In this document: piece after piece, positions 45,389 through 55,502 of the stretch
Numbering within the stretch: the first letter of the stretch is position 1
Layout of the letters: every line of letters begins with the position of its first letter
NCBI GenBank assembly: GCA_002683405.1
Contig: NYTH01000003.1
Span: forward strand, 24,987 to 88,986
Direction: 5' to 3'
DNA length: 64,000 nucleotides
Origin: Salinisphaeraceae bacterium
Lineage (GTDB): Bacteria; Pseudomonadota; Gammaproteobacteria; Nevskiales; Salinisphaeraceae
The notes under the pieces: model-generated
The model's input: the letters and a program-made list of their open reading frames with translations, nothing else
Database searches by the model: none
What the model was told of the DNA's origin: nothing
Made by a program: the position numbers and the translations under genes

Positions 45389-45548
45389 TGTAGTGCGCCG
45401 CACTGTCTGGCACTCATACCGGCCCCATTTTCCGCCATGCGGTGTTGCACCGCCTCGCCATAGCTACGGCTATGACTCGTCGGCGCGCCTTGCCTGACGA
45501 AAAATGGAACTCGGTCTAATGTGCCATCAAATGTGACGCACTACACTA
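45386..45548. mobile_element. MITE-like element, copy 2 (163 bp)
   Basis: Same length and tips as copy 1 (TAGTGTAGTGCG and its complement), differing at a few bases. Both convergent flanking genes end in TAG formed by its tips: 45386-45388 on the plus strand and 45546-45548 on the minus strand. No ORF is inside. Confidence 0.9.
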
Positions 45549-46085
45549 ACGGTCCCGGTTCGTCTCGCCGGCGCCGATGACGCGTCCGGCGGTCCAGCGC
45601 CGCTGCAGTTCCATAACGTCCTCGCGCAGCGGCGCGGGCGGGTCGACCCGCCCGGCCACCACGGATTCATTGAAGCACAGCCCGTAGCCCCGCGCCGTGC
45701 GCCGCTTGACCGTGGCGGTATAGCGCTGCGGTGGTCCGTCCATCCGGATGACGAGCTGAACGTCGCTGCCGGGCTCCAGCGCCACCGGGGCCGGCGAGGG
45801 CAACTCCACCAGAATTCCGGTCAGGCTGATGTTTCTTGGCCTGACCGGCAGCAGACCCTGGGCCGTCTCCAGGCCGGCCGACAGGCCACAGGTTTTCCAC
45901 AGGGGTATGCGAAAGGCCTGGCGCTGGTTGCTGGCGACGGGCCGTACGGATATGAGGAAATCGATCAGCTCCTCGATGTCCGCGCCCTGCAGCGTCACCC
46001 GAGCCGTGTTGCTGTCACCCCACTGGATGGCGAGATCCCGGCCCAGGGCCATGATGTGCAGAGAGTCGAAGCTGAGGCTGGGCAT
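45546..46085 (-). CDS. PilZ domain protein
   Basis: This 179-residue protein has the c-di-GMP-binding PilZ signature split as RQAFRIPL near residue 57 (Arg motif) and RPRNISLTGILVEL near 82 (N-x-S-x-x-G). An N-terminal helical piece precedes it. It is likely an effector for motility or envelope functions. Its TAG stop lies in the MITE tip. Confidence 0.88.
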   Translation of the reverse strand: MPSLSFDSLHIMALGRDLAIQWGDSNTARVTLQGADIEELIDFLISVRPVASNQRQAFRIPLWKTCGLSAGLETAQGLLPVRPRNISLTGILVELPSPAPVALEPGSDVQLVIRMDGPPQRYTATVKRRTARGYGLCFNESVVAGRVDPPAPLREDVMELQRRWTAGRVIGAGETNRDR

Positions 46086-46151
46086 TGCGCGCGTCGTCCC
46101 GGCCGGCGGCCGTGCTGCGGGTCATGCAGAGGGTATCGGCCGGCAGGCGGC

Positions 46152-46787
46152 TTATTCGAGCACCTTGTGGCGATACTCGCAGAGATCCTCGATCACGCAG
46201 GCGGCGCAGGCGGGCTTTCTTGCCTTGCAGATGTAGCGCCCGTGGAGGATCAGCCAGTGGTGGGCATCCCGCTTGAAGGCCTCGGGCACCAGCCGGACCA
46301 GCCGATCCTCAACTGCGCGCGGCGTCTTGCCCCGGGCGATGCCGGTGCGGTTGGAGACTCGAAAAATGTGCGTGTCCACGGCGATGGTCGCCTGTCCGAA
46401 CGCGGTGTTCAGCACCACGTTGGCGGTCTTGCGGCCCACGCCGGGCAGGGCTTCCAGCGACTTGCGATCCCGCGGCACTGCGCCGTCGTGCTGCGCTACC
46501 AGCGCTGCGCAGGTCTTCATGATGTTCCGCGCCTTCGAATTGAACAGGCCAATGGTCTTGATGTGCTGCTTCAGGCCGTCCTCGCCCAGATCCAGGATGG
46601 CCTGCGGCGTGTTGGCGACCGGAAAGAGCCGGGCGGTGGCCTTGTTCACGCCCACGTCGGTGGCCTGCGCCGAGAGGATGACCGCGATCAGCAGCTCGAA
46701 CTCGGTGGCGTAGACCAGCTCGGTTTCCGGCGCCGGATTGGCCGCCTGTAGACGGCGAAATATTTCGTTGCGCTTGTCGCGGTTCAC
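46152..46787 (-). CDS. nth: Endonuclease III
   Basis: A base-excision repair glycosylase for oxidised pyrimidines. The 211-residue protein has [17 protein letters not shown], the helix-hairpin-helix [12 protein letters not shown] with the catalytic Lys, [11 protein letters not shown] with the catalytic Asp, and the four-Cys 4Fe-4S loop ([17 protein letters not shown]). Overlaps the rnfB end by four bases. Confidence 0.98.
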   Translation of the reverse strand: MNRDKRNEIFRRLQAANPAPETELVYATEFELLIAVILSAQATDVGVNKATARLFPVANTPQAILDLGEDGLKQHIKTIGLFNSKARNIMKTCAALVAQHDGAVPRDRKSLEALPGVGRKTANVVLNTAFGQATIAVDTHIFRVSNRTGIARGKTPRAVEDRLVRLVPEAFKRDAHHWLILHGRYICKARKPACAACVIEDLCEYRHKVLE

Positions 46788-47446
46788 GGCTCGTTGGCCT
46801 GTTTGGCGGCGCGGCGCGCCTTCGCCCGAGCAATGGCCGCTTGGATTTCGGCGCGGCGGCCGTGGGTGGGATCGCCACGCGCCTGCGTCCGGGCCTGTTT
46901 GCGCTGTTCGCGCGCCTGCGCACGACGCGCGCGCAGCGCATCCAGCCGATGATTCCGATCGTGAAAACGCCCCCGGGCCCGTTCGGCCCGTTCAGCGTCG
47001 ACCGGCCGGGCCGGCGGCCAGGCGGGCTGACCCTCGTCGCGCGCCGCGCCGGGCATGTCGATGCAGTCCACCGGACAGGCGGGCACGCACAGATCGCAGC
47101 CGGTGCATTCGGCGCTGATTACGGTGTGCATGAGCTTGGCGGCGCCCACGATGGCGTCCACCGGGCAGGCCTGAATGCACTTGGTGCAGCCAATGCACTC
47201 GTCTTCCCGGATATAGGCCACGCGGCGGCCCGGTTCATCGCCACAGTCCGCCGCCAGGGGCAGGGCCGGCTGACCGGTCAGGTCGGCCAGGCGGTCGATG
47301 GTCTGGCGGCCTCCGGGCGGACAGCGGTTGATCAGGGCCTCACCGCTCGCCACGGCCCGGGCGTAGGGCAGGCAGCCCTCGTAGCCGCAGCGCTGGCACT
47401 GGGTTTGCGGCAGCAGGGCGTCGATCTGCTCGGCGCTGGGAGACAC
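46784..47446 (-). CDS. rnfB: RnfB/RsxB-type ferredoxin, stand-alone
   Basis: This 220-residue protein starts with GTG overlapping the metG stop (TAGTG). The family 4Fe-4S motif [12 protein letters not shown] near 17 and two bacterial ferredoxin motifs ([32 protein letters not shown]) are intact. The N-terminal membrane helix of full RnfB is missing, and the C-terminus is a long Arg/Ala coil. The other rnf genes are absent here, where rnfABCDGE sits between metG and nth in pseudomonads. It may serve as a soluble electron carrier for Nth or others. Confidence 0.9.
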   Translation of the reverse strand: MSPSAEQIDALLPQTQCQRCGYEGCLPYARAVASGEALINRCPPGGRQTIDRLADLTGQPALPLAADCGDEPGRRVAYIREDECIGCTKCIQACPVDAIVGAAKLMHTVISAECTGCDLCVPACPVDCIDMPGAARDEGQPAWPPARPVDAERAERARGRFHDRNHRLDALRARRAQAREQRKQARTQARGDPTHGRRAEIQAAIARAKARRAAKQANEP

Positions 47447-49488
47447 TAGCGCACTTTCATACCCGGCTTGGCGCCCGGTTCCGGCGCCAGCAGGAAGGGG
47501 CCGTTGCCCTCGTCGCCGCCCGCGGCCAGCACCATGCCTTCGGAGACGCCGAAACGCATCTTGCGCGGCGCCAGATTGGCCACCAGGATAACGGCGCGGT
47601 CGGTCAGCGATTCCGGGCTGTACGCCGACTTGATGCCGGCAAACACCTGCCGCTCTCCCAGGGCGCCCACGTCCAGCTGCAGCCTGAGCAGCTTGTCTGC
47701 CCCTTCGACTGCTTCGGCCTTGACGATGCGGGCCACACGCAGGTCCACCTTTGTGAAATCGTCGATCTTGATCTCGTCGGCCTCACTCATGCTCTGCTTC
47801 TCCTTTTGCTGGCCGGTGCTCTTCGCGGCCGGCGCGGCGGCGGCCAGGTCCTGCTGGCTGGCGGCCAGCATGGCGTCGATGGCGTCCTGCTCGATGCGCT
47901 GCAATAGCGGCTTGAACTTGCCGATCCGGTGGCCGGTCAGATCGGCCGTCAGCGCCTGCCAGTCCAGCGGCGGGATCTCGAGAAAGCCCTCGGCCCGGCC
48001 CGCGGTGACCGGCAGGACCGGCTTGAGATAGAGCGTGAGCAGGCGGAACAGTTCGAGCGCGGTGGTGCAGATGGCCTGCAGCTCGGCATCGCGGCCCTCC
48101 TGCTTCGCCACGACCCAGGGCTGGCGATCATTCACGTAGGCATTGGCCTCGTCCGCCAGCGCCATGATGCGGCGGATGGCCTGGGCATAGCGAAGATGCT
48201 CGAAATCATCGGCAATGGGGTCGGCCGCCGCCACGAAATGCTGCACCAGGGCGGGTCGGTCATGCTGATCGGCGAGCTGTCCGCCAAAGCGCTTGTGCAC
48301 GAAGCCGGCGCTGCGGCTGGCGAGGTTGACGTACTTGCCAATCAGGTCCGAATTGATGCGATAGACGAAGTCCTCGAGGTTGAGGTCGAGATCCTCGACG
48401 CGGCCGGACAGCTTGGCGCAGAAGTAGTAGCGCAGGAATTCGGCGGGCAGGTGCTGCAGGTAGGTGCGCGCCTTGATGAAGGTGCCGCGCGACTTGGACA
48501 TCTTCTCGCCGTTGACCGTCAGAAAGCCGTGCGCGTGGATCGCCGTGGGGCTGCGCAGCCCCGCGCCTTCGAGCATGGCCGGCCAGAACAGCGCGTGGAA
48601 ATAGACGATGTCCTTGCCGATGAAGTGATGCACTTCGGCGGTGGAGTCCTTCGACCAGTAGCGCTCGAACGACAGATCGCCCCGGCGCGCGCACAGATTC
48701 TGCAGGCTGGCCATGTAGCCGATGGGCGCGTCGAGCCAGACGTAGAAGTACTTGTCTTCGGTGCCGGGAATCCGGAAGCCGAAATAGGGCGCATCGCGCG
48801 AGATGTCCCAGTCTTTCAGGCCCGCCTCGAACCATTCGTCCAGCTTGCGGGTCACGGTGTCCTGCAGATGGTCGCTGCGGGTCCAGTCGTGCAGGAAGGC
48901 TTCGAAGTCGCCCAGCTGGAAGAAATAGTGCTCGGAAGCCTTCTGTATCGGAGTGGCGCCGGACAGGACCGACACCGGGTTTTTCAGATCGGTGGGCTGG
49001 TAGGTCGCGCCGCAGACTTCGCAGGAATCGCCGTACTGATCCGCGGCGCCGCATTTCGGACATTCGCCGCGGATGAAGCGATCCGGCAGGAACATCTGCT
49101 GTTCGGGGTCAAACGCCTGCTGGATTTCCCGGCGGGCGATATGCCCGGCCGCCTGCAGTCGGTTGTAGATAAGCTCGGACAGCTCGCGGTTTTCCGGCGA
49201 GTGTGTGGAGTGGTAGTTGTCGAAGCCGATGTGGAAATCGTCGAAATCAGCCTTGTGCTCCCGGGCCACGCGCTCGATCAGCGCTTCGGGTTCTATGCCT
49301 TCGTCGCGCGCCTTGAGCATGATCGGCGTGCCGTGGGCATCATCCGCACAGACGTACACGCAATGCGCGCCACGGCTTTTCTGGAAGCGCACCCAGACGT
49401 CGGTCTGTATGTATTCGACCAGATGCCCCAGATGGATGGAGCCGTTGGCGTAGGGCAGCGCGCTGGTGACAAGAATGTCGCGTGACAT
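47446..49488 (-). CDS. metG: Methionyl-tRNA synthetase
   Basis: This 680-residue class I synthetase has the [20 protein letters not shown] start (HLGH), a zinc knuckle with CPKCG and CEVCG near residue 145, KMSKSRGTF near 330 (KMSKS) and a C-terminal tRNA-binding EMAP-like domain ([13 protein letters not shown] to the end). Complete and typical length. Divergent from apbC. Confidence 0.98.
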   Translation of the reverse strand: MSRDILVTSALPYANGSIHLGHLVEYIQTDVWVRFQKSRGAHCVYVCADDAHGTPIMLKARDEGIEPEALIERVAREHKADFDDFHIGFDNYHSTHSPENRELSELIYNRLQAAGHIARREIQQAFDPEQQMFLPDRFIRGECPKCGAADQYGDSCEVCGATYQPTDLKNPVSVLSGATPIQKASEHYFFQLGDFEAFLHDWTRSDHLQDTVTRKLDEWFEAGLKDWDISRDAPYFGFRIPGTEDKYFYVWLDAPIGYMASLQNLCARRGDLSFERYWSKDSTAEVHHFIGKDIVYFHALFWPAMLEGAGLRSPTAIHAHGFLTVNGEKMSKSRGTFIKARTYLQHLPAEFLRYYFCAKLSGRVEDLDLNLEDFVYRINSDLIGKYVNLASRSAGFVHKRFGGQLADQHDRPALVQHFVAAADPIADDFEHLRYAQAIRRIMALADEANAYVNDRQPWVVAKQEGRDAELQAICTTALELFRLLTLYLKPVLPVTAGRAEGFLEIPPLDWQALTADLTGHRIGKFKPLLQRIEQDAIDAMLAASQQDLAAAAPAAKSTGQQKEKQSMSEADEIKIDDFTKVDLRVARIVKAEAVEGADKLLRLQLDVGALGERQVFAGIKSAYSPESLTDRAVILVANLAPRKMRFGVSEGMVLAAGGDEGNGPFLLAPEPGAKPGMKVR

Positions 49489-49632
49489 GCTCTGTGTCCG
49501 ACTGGTGGTATGAATTCAAGGGGCCTGGCGGCCGCGCATTATGCCACAGGGCCCGTCGCCCCTTGGCCGGCGACGCGGTGGCTGTAATAGCATGGCGCCG
49601 CTCATATGCCTCATTCGCGGGAACCCGCCGAC

Positions 49633-50724
49633 ATGACCGATCAACAGGCCGTGGAAACCTGCCTGAACACGCTGCAACTGCCCGATCTCGAGGAGGCGCT
49701 GCTGGCCGGCAGCCGTATTCGCAATCTGGACATCGATGACGGCACGCTGCGCCTGGCGCTGGACGTGGGCTACGCCTGCCGCAGTCAGCTCGCCGGTCTG
49801 TCCGAGCAGATCCGCCGGGCGCTGGAGGCGCTGCCGGGCATCCGGCGGGTGCAGGTCGATGCGGCATGCCGCGTCCGGGCGCACGCCGTTCAGCCCAAGG
49901 CCACCCGCATGAAGTCGGTGCGCAACATCATTGCGGTCTCCTCGGCCAAGGGCGGCGTGGGCAAGTCCACCGTAGCGGCCAACCTGGCCCTCGGGCTGGC
50001 GGCCGAAGGCGCGAACACCGGCCTGCTGGACGCCGATATCTACGGGCCGAGCCAGCCGCTCATGCTCGGGCAGCAGGCGCGGCCCGAAGCGGTGGACGAG
50101 AAGTACATGAAGCCCATCATGGCGCAGGGCCTGCAGACCATGTCCATGGGCTATATTCTGGCCGAGGATTCACCGGCAGTCTGGCGCGGCCCCATGGTCA
50201 CGCAGGCGCTCACGCAGCTGCTCAACCAGACCCTCTGGGACGATCTGGATTATCTGGTCGTGGATCTGCCGCCCGGCACCGGCGACGTGCAGCTCACGCT
50301 GGCCCAGAAGATTCCGGTGTCGGGCGCCATCATCGTGACGACCCCGCAGGACCTGGCCCTGCTCGACGCGCGGCGCGGTCTGCGCATGTTCGAGAAAGTC
50401 AATCTGCACGTGCTGGGGCTGGTGGAGAACATGAGCAGTCATGTCTGCAGCCAGTGCGGTCACGAGGAAGCGCTGTTCGGCCACGGGGGCGGCGAGCAGT
50501 TCGCCCGCCAGCATGGGGTGGACCTGCTTGGGCGTCTGCCGCTGGATATCCGCATTCGCGAGCACGCGGACCGCGGCAAGCCGACCGTGCTCGCCGACCC
50601 GGACGGCGAACTCGCGCAGCGCTACCGGCAGATCGCCCGTCGCGCGGCTGCGCGCCTGGCGCTGCGTCCCAGGGACTACAGCGCCAGCTTTCCGAAGATC
50701 AAGGTGGTATCCAGGCCGGAATGA
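49633..50724 (+). CDS. apbC: Iron-sulfur cluster carrier (Mrp/ApbC)
   Basis: A P-loop ATPase that ferries Fe-S clusters. The 363-residue protein has an N-terminal MIP18-like domain (LNTLQLPDLEEALLAG...), the deviant Walker A SSAKGGVGKSTVAANLALGL near 105, LDADIYGPSQPLMLG, VVDLPPGTGDVQLT and a CSQCG pair near 275. An ATG at 49606 is in frame, but 49633 gives the usual N-terminus. Confidence 0.95.
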   Translation: MTDQQAVETCLNTLQLPDLEEALLAGSRIRNLDIDDGTLRLALDVGYACRSQLAGLSEQIRRALEALPGIRRVQVDAACRVRAHAVQPKATRMKSVRNIIAVSSAKGGVGKSTVAANLALGLAAEGANTGLLDADIYGPSQPLMLGQQARPEAVDEKYMKPIMAQGLQTMSMGYILAEDSPAVWRGPMVTQALTQLLNQTLWDDLDYLVVDLPPGTGDVQLTLAQKIPVSGAIIVTTPQDLALLDARRGLRMFEKVNLHVLGLVENMSSHVCSQCGHEEALFGHGGGEQFARQHGVDLLGRLPLDIRIREHADRGKPTVLADPDGELAQRYRQIARRAAARLALRPRDYSASFPKIKVVSRPE

Positions 50725-50749
50725 CGAGCCGGCCGGACCTGATTGCCCG

Positions 50750-51490
50750 CTATTCGGTGGCGGCCGTGGGCGGCTCCGGCAGCTTCACCAGTTCCGTCTT
50801 GAAGACCGGGTCGTCCCGCTTCTGGTGTTCCACGCGGATGGGCAGGAAGGCCAGCGACGGCGCGGCGAGGAAGCGCAGTTTGCGCTTGGGATCGTCTACC
50901 CGTTCAATCTGGACGTAGTCGAACTCGCCGGCCGGAACCTTGATGCGACCGTGGTCGGTTACGGCCAGCCGGTAGGTCTTGACCTCGTCCTCGTCGATCA
51001 GCACGAAGTCCCTCGGTTCGACGTTCTTCGGGTCCTCGACGTTCTCCAGCCATTGGCGGGCCGCCAGGTGCAGGGAGAACGGATCAACCGCGTCGGCGGG
51101 CAGCTTCATGCTGCCGCCGTGGCTGTAGCTCACCGTGCCCTTGTCCCAGTCGAACCGCAGCTCGTAGCTGTCTTCCTCGTCGTTTTCCTCCCAGTGCTGG
51201 AAGGTCTGAACGCGAATGCGGCCGTCCTCCACGCAGAAAAAGCTCTTGTCGCTGATTTCGCCGACAAACACGCGAATCAGCGCGCGCGGATGAGCCTCGG
51301 CGCGATAGGCCATGCACTCGGGCCGGTCGCCCCAGGGCTGGAGAGAGAACTCGGCTTCACCCAGCCCGAGATTGCCGCGGTGGACCTCGTAAACGGCCTT
51401 GAACGGGCTCAGGGCGCCGGCGGAAGCGGCCAGCGGCAGGACGCCCATCAGGGCGGTCAGTACGGTCAGCAGCGGCTTATTGATCATCAT
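50750..51490 (-). CDS. DUF3108 periplasmic protein
   Basis: This 246-residue protein with signal peptide (ASAGA site near 25) has a DUF3108 beta-rich domain (FKAVYEVHRGNLGLGEAEFSL, FDWDKGTVSYSHGG, AGEFDYVQIERVDDPKR). Function unknown, but the gene regularly follows purN in gammaproteobacteria, as here. The ATG at 51490 overlaps purN by 14 bases. Confidence 0.9.
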   Translation of the reverse strand: MMINKPLLTVLTALMGVLPLAASAGALSPFKAVYEVHRGNLGLGEAEFSLQPWGDRPECMAYRAEAHPRALIRVFVGEISDKSFFCVEDGRIRVQTFQHWEENDEEDSYELRFDWDKGTVSYSHGGSMKLPADAVDPFSLHLAARQWLENVEDPKNVEPRDFVLIDEDEVKTYRLAVTDHGRIKVPAGEFDYVQIERVDDPKRKLRFLAAPSLAFLPIRVEHQKRDDPVFKTELVKLPEPPTAATE

Positions 51491-52148
51491 CGAAGCTCTC
51501 GTGCAGGGGCGAGGCAAGCGGCTCGCCATCCAGAAAAACGGATTGATCACGCAGTGCCAGCCGGCCCTGTGCGGCCCATTCGAGCACCCGGGGGTAGATG
51601 TGCACTTCTACGCGCCGCATCACCCGATCAGACAGCGTTGCGGCGTCGTCGTCTTCACGAACCGCAACGCTGCCCGACAGCACCGGTGGCCCGCCGTCCA
51701 GATCGTCCGACACGAAGTGCACGGTTGCCCCGTGCCGCGGGTCGCCCGATTTCAGTACCCGGCTGTGTGTGTCCAAACCCTTGTATTTCGGCAGCAGTGA
51801 TGGATGGATGTTGAGCAGCTTGCCAGCGAATTGCTGAACAAATTCTGAACTCAGGATGCGCATGAAGCCGGCCAGCGCAATCCAGTCCGGCCGCTCTGCG
51901 ACGATGCGGCGGGCCAGGGCCCGGTCGAAGGCGGCCCGGCTTTCATGGTCGCGCCGCGAAACGATGGTGGTGGGAATGCCGGCGCGCCAGGCGCGGGTCA
52001 GCCCGGCGGCGTTCTGGCGATCACAGAACACGTGCACAAGCTCGGCCGACAGCCGTCCGGCGGCGACCGCGTCGATCATGCCCTGCAGGTTGCGGCCGTT
52101 GCCGGAGATCAGCACGACCAGGCGATTGGCAATGCCGCGGTCCGGCAT
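51477..52148 (-). CDS. purN: Phosphoribosylglycinamide formyltransferase
   Basis: Transfers formyl from 10-formyl-THF to GAR in purine synthesis. The 223-residue protein has LISGNGRNLQGMIDA, the catalytic NIHPSLLPKYKGLDTH (Asn, His), HGATVHFVSDDLDGGP (Asp) and GFMRILSSEFV. Overlaps purM by one base (TGATG). Confidence 0.97.
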   Translation of the reverse strand: MPDRGIANRLVVLISGNGRNLQGMIDAVAAGRLSAELVHVFCDRQNAAGLTRAWRAGIPTTIVSRRDHESRAAFDRALARRIVAERPDWIALAGFMRILSSEFVQQFAGKLLNIHPSLLPKYKGLDTHSRVLKSGDPRHGATVHFVSDDLDGGPPVLSGSVAVREDDDAATLSDRVMRRVEVHIYPRVLEWAAQGRLALRDQSVFLDGEPLASPLHESFDDDQ

Positions 52149-53188
52149 CAGCCGATCTTGACGGCCGCGTCATCCTCGCCGCGCGCGACGATCCGCCCCA
52201 GCCGCCACGCCTGCTCACCGGCCGCGTTGAGCGTGGCCAGCGCCTGGTCAGCCTGTGCGGCGGGGACCACGACCGTCATGCCCACGCCGCAGTTGAAGCT
52301 GCGGCGCATTTCGGCCTCGCTGATGTCGCCCTTTTGTTGCAGCCAGTCGAAGATGGCGGGCCGCTGCCAGCTGCCAGCGTCAATCAGCGCGGCGCTGCCG
52401 GCCGGCAGCACACGCGCGAAATTCTCCGCCAGACCGCCGCCCGTGATGTGCGCCAGGCCGTGGACCGGGACCGCGTCCAGTAGCTTCTGCAGTGCCGCCA
52501 CGTAGATGCGGGTGGGCGCGAGCAGGGCGTCGGCCAGACGGCCGTCGCCGAACGCATCGTCCAGCGAGGCGCCGGAGGTCTCCAGCACCTTGCGTATCAG
52601 CGAATAGCCGTTGGAATGCGGCCCGCTGGACGCCAGGCCCAGCACGATGTCGCCCGGCGCAATGGCGCCGCCGTCGAGGATGCGGTCGTATTCCACGATG
52701 CCCACGCAGAAGCCGGCCAGGTCGAAATCGCCCGCCTGGTACATGCCGGGCATTTCGGCGGTTTCGCCGCCCACGAGTGCCGCGCCGGCCTGCCGGCAGC
52801 CCTCGGCAATGCTCGCGATGACGGCCTCGGCCACGGCGTTTTCGAGCTTGCCGGTGGCGTAATAGTCCAGAAAGAACAGCGGTTCGGCGCCGGCGACAAT
52901 GACGTCGTTCACGCACATGGCCACCAGATCGATGCCGATGCCCTCGTAGCGGCCGCTGTCGATGGCCAGTCGGAGCTTGGTGCCGACGCCGTCGGTGCCG
53001 GACACCAGTACCGGATCCCGGTAGCGATGGACCGGCAGGCGGAACAGGCCGCCAAAGCCGCCCAGGCCGCCCAGGACTTCGGGCCGGTGGGTGCGCGCCA
53101 CGACGGATTTGATGTCTTCGACCAGGCGGTTGCCGGCGTCGATATCCACGCCGGCATCGCGATAGCTCAGGGGTTTACGATCGCTCAC
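52148..53188 (-). CDS. purM: Phosphoribosylformylglycinamidine cyclo-ligase
   Basis: This AIR synthetase of 346 residues has [20 protein letters not shown] at the start, [14 protein letters not shown] near 62, [13 protein letters not shown] near 145 and [17 protein letters not shown] near 245, the conserved Gly-rich ATP/substrate loops. First gene of purM-purN-DUF3108. Confidence 0.97.
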   Translation of the reverse strand: MSDRKPLSYRDAGVDIDAGNRLVEDIKSVVARTHRPEVLGGLGGFGGLFRLPVHRYRDPVLVSGTDGVGTKLRLAIDSGRYEGIGIDLVAMCVNDVIVAGAEPLFFLDYYATGKLENAVAEAVIASIAEGCRQAGAALVGGETAEMPGMYQAGDFDLAGFCVGIVEYDRILDGGAIAPGDIVLGLASSGPHSNGYSLIRKVLETSGASLDDAFGDGRLADALLAPTRIYVAALQKLLDAVPVHGLAHITGGGLAENFARVLPAGSAALIDAGSWQRPAIFDWLQQKGDISEAEMRRSFNCGVGMTVVVPAAQADQALATLNAAGEQAWRLGRIVARGEDDAAVKIG

Positions 53189-53342
53189 TTGCGCTCAACT
53201 GGGTCGGGAATGTGTCTGGCCAGAACGGCCGGTTGGTCCGGGCCGAAGCAGTCCCGGAGGCAGCCGTGGGTTGATCTATTTGCTATTGTACCGCAGGCGC
53301 TCCACCGGGCGCGGCTACCCAGGTTTTTTCGCGGAGCATGGC

Positions 53343-54392
53343 GTGCGCAAGCTGGCTTTCATTGTAGTTTTCGGACTGTGGACCCCGCTCGTGGCGCTGG
53401 CCCAGCCGGCCTCGGTCTACCAGGTCACCGTGCCCGTGGACGACCACAGCGTCGAGGCGCGGGACCAGGCGCTTTCGCGGGCGCTGGAGCAGGTTCTGGT
53501 GCGGGTTTCGGGCGAGTCCGATGTGGCCCGCCAGGCGGGCGCTTCGGATGTGCTAGGCAGGGCACGCCAGCTGGTCAAGCGATTCGGCTACACCGGTGGC
53601 GGCGAGCCGGAAGAGGGCGAAACGCCGGAACCGCTCATGCTCGAGGCACAATTTGATCCCAACGCGGTCAAGCGCGAGATGGAACGCGCCCGGCTGCCGG
53701 TCTGGGGCGGTGAGCGGCCCCGCACGCTGATTGCGATCAACACCGGGAGCGGCTTTCTGACCGAAACCGGCGAGGCGGCCGCCTCACTCAAGGCCGCGGC
53801 CGGCGAACGGGGTCTGCCGCTGGCCTTTCCCACCAGCAGCGACGCGCGCCAGCGCCTGTCGGCGACCGATATCCAGTCCGGTTTCTTTCAGCCACTGAAT
53901 GATCTGCAGCGCGAATACGGGGCCAGCTATGCGCTGGCTGGTGAGCTGCAGCCGGCCGGCGGGAACTGGCGTGGCCGCTGGCAGCTGATCGGGCCGAGCG
54001 GCATCGTGGATAGCTGGCAGAGCCAGGCCGGCAGTCTGGCGCAGCTGCAGACCGACGCCATGAATCACCTGGCCGGTCGCTACGCCAGCCAGTTCGCCGT
54101 GCGGGCAGGCCAGGGCGGCGGCAGTACGGTGGTCGCGGTTGACCGGGTCAGCGACCTGCAGACCTACGCCCGCGTGCTGAATTTCATCAGCAGGATGACG
54201 GCCGTGGGGCAGGCCATTCCGCTGCAGGTCACCGGCCAGTCGGCGGTGTTCCGGCTGGAGCTTGCCGGAAGCACCGAACAGCTGCGCAGCGGCATGGCGC
54301 TGGCCGGTTGGCTCACCGAGGATGATCTGGCCCGCGAGACGGCGCTGCTGTTCAGCAACGGCAACGCCCTGGGCTACCGCGTTGCCCGCTAG
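53343..54392 (+). CDS. DUF2066 periplasmic protein
   Basis: A 349-residue protein; the GTG at 53343 with GGAG six bases upstream is preferred over the frame-open 53271 start. Signal peptide (about 1-20, ALAQ), then YQVTVPVDDHSVEARDQALSRALEQVLVR, a DUF2066 hallmark. Function unknown; the gene sits between purM and perM in many gammaproteobacteria. Confidence 0.88.
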   Translation: MRKLAFIVVFGLWTPLVALAQPASVYQVTVPVDDHSVEARDQALSRALEQVLVRVSGESDVARQAGASDVLGRARQLVKRFGYTGGGEPEEGETPEPLMLEAQFDPNAVKREMERARLPVWGGERPRTLIAINTGSGFLTETGEAAASLKAAAGERGLPLAFPTSSDARQRLSATDIQSGFFQPLNDLQREYGASYALAGELQPAGGNWRGRWQLIGPSGIVDSWQSQAGSLAQLQTDAMNHLAGRYASQFAVRAGQGGGSTVVAVDRVSDLQTYARVLNFISRMTAVGQAIPLQVTGQSAVFRLELAGSTEQLRSGMALAGWLTEDDLARETALLFSNGNALGYRVAR

Positions 54393-54401
54393 CCGCCAGA
54401 G

Positions 54402-55502
54402 ATGACCGATCCGCTGCCGTCAGCGCGTGCGCAATGGGTCTTCGGGCTGGCGCTCGTCGCGTTTGCCTGGCTTACCGTCTATCTGCTCGGGCCCATTCTC
54501 ACGCCCTTCGTGATCGGCGCGGGCCTGGCCTACATGGGCGATCCGCTGGTGGACCGGCTCGAGACCTGGCGTCTGTCACGCACCAGCGCCGTGCTGGTGG
54601 TCTTTGCCTCGCTCACGCTGCTGTTCGGCGTGGCACTGATTCTTCTTTTTCCGGTCCTCGAGCAGCAGATTCGTACGCTGATCGCCAATCTGCCGCGTTA
54701 CGGCGAGTGGATTCAGCGTCAGCTTCAGCCGGTTCTGGCGATGGTCATGCCGGGGGAACAGACGCTCGACAAGGCCGCCATTCGCGACTTCGTGAGCAAG
54801 CACTGGGGGGCGGCCGGCGGCATGGCTGGCCAGGTCTTCCAGTCGGCCTTCGCGTCGGGCTCTGCCGTGTTTGCGCTGCTGGCCAACCTGCTGCTGATTC
54901 CGGTGATCACGTTCTATCTGCTGCGCGACTGGGATCATCTGGTGGCCTGGTTGCGGGATCTGTTGCCGCGACACTATCTGCCCACGGTGACCGAACTGGC
55001 GAGCGAGACCGATGCGGTGCTCGGGCATTTCATCCGTGGCCAGCTGCTGGTGATGACCAGTCTTGCAACGATCTACACCGTGGGGCTCTGGCTGGCCGGT
55101 CTGGATCTGGCCCTGCTGATCGGTCTGGCGGCGGGCGTGGTCAGTTTCGTGCCCTATCTGGGCGTTGTGTTCGGCCTGCTGGCGGCCGGGCTGGCCATGC
55201 TCGTGCAGACCGGCGACCCGATTTCGCTGATCTGGGTAGCGCTGGTGTTCGGCATCGGCCAGACCATGGAAGGGGCGGTGCTCCAGCCGCTGCTCGTGGG
55301 GGATGCCATCGGCCTGCATCCCGTTGCGGTCATCTTTGCCGTACTGGCAGGTGGCCAGCTCTACGGTTTTCTCGGGGTACTGCTGGCGCTGCCGGTGGCG
55401 GCCGCGCTGGCCGTGCTGGTGCGTTACGGCGGCCGCCGCTGGAAACAGAGCAGCTTTTATCGAAGCGGCCCGCCGGCACGCCCTGACGATCCGGAAGAAT
55501 GA
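54402..55502 (+). CDS. perM: AI-2E family transporter (PerM)
   Basis: This 366-residue membrane protein has eight hydrophobic helices and the family core (LLIPVITFYLLRDWDHLV, VVSFVPYLGVVFGLLAAGLA, EGAVLQPLLVGDAIGLHPV). Some relatives export AI-2, others act as antiporters; the substrate is not known. Overlaps hda by four bases. Confidence 0.92.
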   Translation: MTDPLPSARAQWVFGLALVAFAWLTVYLLGPILTPFVIGAGLAYMGDPLVDRLETWRLSRTSAVLVVFASLTLLFGVALILLFPVLEQQIRTLIANLPRYGEWIQRQLQPVLAMVMPGEQTLDKAAIRDFVSKHWGAAGGMAGQVFQSAFASGSAVFALLANLLLIPVITFYLLRDWDHLVAWLRDLLPRHYLPTVTELASETDAVLGHFIRGQLLVMTSLATIYTVGLWLAGLDLALLIGLAAGVVSFVPYLGVVFGLLAAGLAMLVQTGDPISLIWVALVFGIGQTMEGAVLQPLLVGDAIGLHPVAVIFAVLAGGQLYGFLGVLLALPVAAALAVLVRYGGRRWKQSSFYRSGPPARPDDPEE

